Positions 5,920-6,393 of a stretch of DNA of 6,393 nt are shown here, piece after piece. The position numbers and the translations under genes were made by a program. Source of the DNA: PZPK01 sp047628385. GTDB taxonomy: Bacteria > Pseudomonadota > Gammaproteobacteria > Pseudomonadales > Oleiphilaceae. The stretch is from assembly GCA_047628385.1 (NCBI GenBank), contig JBLHVH010000200.1, positions 1 to 6,393 on the forward strand, read 5' to 3'. The stretch's first letter is position 1. Every line of letters starts with the position of its first letter. The notes below the pieces were generated by a model. The model searched no databases, had not been told where the DNA came from, and worked only from the letters and a program-made list of their open reading frames with translations.

Positions 5920-6393
5920 ATGGAAAACTTGATAATAAGCACCAATAACAGCCCTAAAACCCGCTATTTAAACGATAAAAACCTCGTTAAAGATGACTCA
6001 CAGCTTATTGCTTTTGAATTGCTGGATAATATTTACCGCGCTTTAAAACAAGAAATATCAAACAAAAGCGCAATTAAAGGTGCTTACCTTTGGGGTAAAG
6101 TAGGTCGCGGTAAAACGTGCCTGATGTATATTTTTTATCATTCAATGAACTCAAATAAAATTTTATGCTTACATTTTCATCATTTTATGAAAACAATTCA
6201 TCAGTAACTCCGTCAAACTTCCGGCAAACCTGATCCTCTTAAAGTCATCGCCAAAAATTTAAGTAAAAAGTACATGATTTTATGTTTTGATGAATTGTTT
6301 GTGTCAGATATCGGTGATGCAATGCTACTTGGAAAGCTGTTTCAATATTTATTTGAGTTAAATGTAACCCTGATAGCTAACAGCAATATTGCG
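5920..6393 (+). pseudogene. ZapE/AFG1-like P-loop ATPase interrupted by in-frame TAA, right end cut by window
   Basis: Intact ZapE is an AFG1-family ATPase linked to the divisome. Residues 1-95 hold the N-terminal helix (DSQLIAFELLDNIYRAL) and Walker A, AYLWGKVGRGKTCLM (G59, G62, G64, K65, T66), then HFHHFMKTIHQ. TAA at 6205-6207 follows. The same frame then continues without a shift as LRQTSGKPDPLKVIAKNL, Walker B MILCFDEL (D124, E125), FVSDIGDAMLLGKL and TLIANSNIA, all recognisable ZapE sequence, to the window edge. In E. coli ZapE, as I recall it, the interrupted spot reads HEELTALQG, so one base change (for example GAA to TAA) explains the break. Other departures are M-Y for the usual M-D after Walker A, CFDEL for CFDEF and ANSN for ATSN, suggesting a paralogue already under relaxed constraint. 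A truncated 95-residue product would lack Walker B and is unlikely to work as an ATPase. Confidence 0.8.

Noticed and set aside
6205..6207. Programmed recoding or selenocysteine at the ZapE-like stop
   Set aside because: The codon is TAA, not TGA, there is no frame change or slippery heptamer, and no downstream stem-loop is evident. A nonsense mutation is simpler.

Overview
The window looks like a piece of chromosome from an AT-rich gammaproteobacterium, probably a marine or cold-adapted Alteromonadales/Vibrionales-type organism. The basis is the low-GC codon use, a lipase-foldase system, two AraC-family regulators and a ZapE/AFG1-type ATPase fragment. No rRNA, tRNA, insertion sequence or CRISPR array is visible. 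The taxonomic placement is inference.

Positions 151-4487 form what looks like a self-contained secreted-lipase module made of two convergent transcription units. The left unit (+ strand) encodes a membrane-anchored lipase-specific foldase (Lif/LipB family, 151-1248), followed 18 bp later by an AraC-family regulator (1267-2067). The right unit (- strand) encodes a secreted alpha/beta-hydrolase lipase with a Sec signal peptide (4487-3393), then an exported cysteine-free protein of unknown function (3322-2225). The two units meet at 2068-2224, where a hairpin at 2073-2103 is placed and oriented to terminate the lipase unit. The separation is unusual: in classical family I lipase loci the foldase gene lies directly downstream of the lipase gene, in the same direction.

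The most striking non-coding structure lies 68-121 bp upstream of the lipase start codon. Two adjacent imperfect 21-bp direct repeats (4567-4587 and 4588-4608; 17 of 21 positions equal) carry four TGCAC cores spaced 11, 10 and 11 bp, in phase with the DNA helix. An inverted GTGCA lies on the promoter side at 4555-4559. This is the layout expected for AraC-family binding, and an AraC-type gene flanks the lipase module on each side. It is the best candidate for an undescribed regulatory element in the window.

To the right, a second and unrelated AraC-family regulator (5804-4740, - strand, with an arabinose-binding-type N-terminal domain) is divergent from a ZapE/AFG1-like ATPase gene that runs off the right edge (5920-6393). 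The ATPase frame is broken by a single in-frame TAA at 6205-6207, exactly where homologues carry a sense codon. Recognisable ZapE sequence, including Walker B, continues in the same frame afterwards, so it is best called a pseudogene. The 115-bp divergent spacer holds two short inverted repeats.
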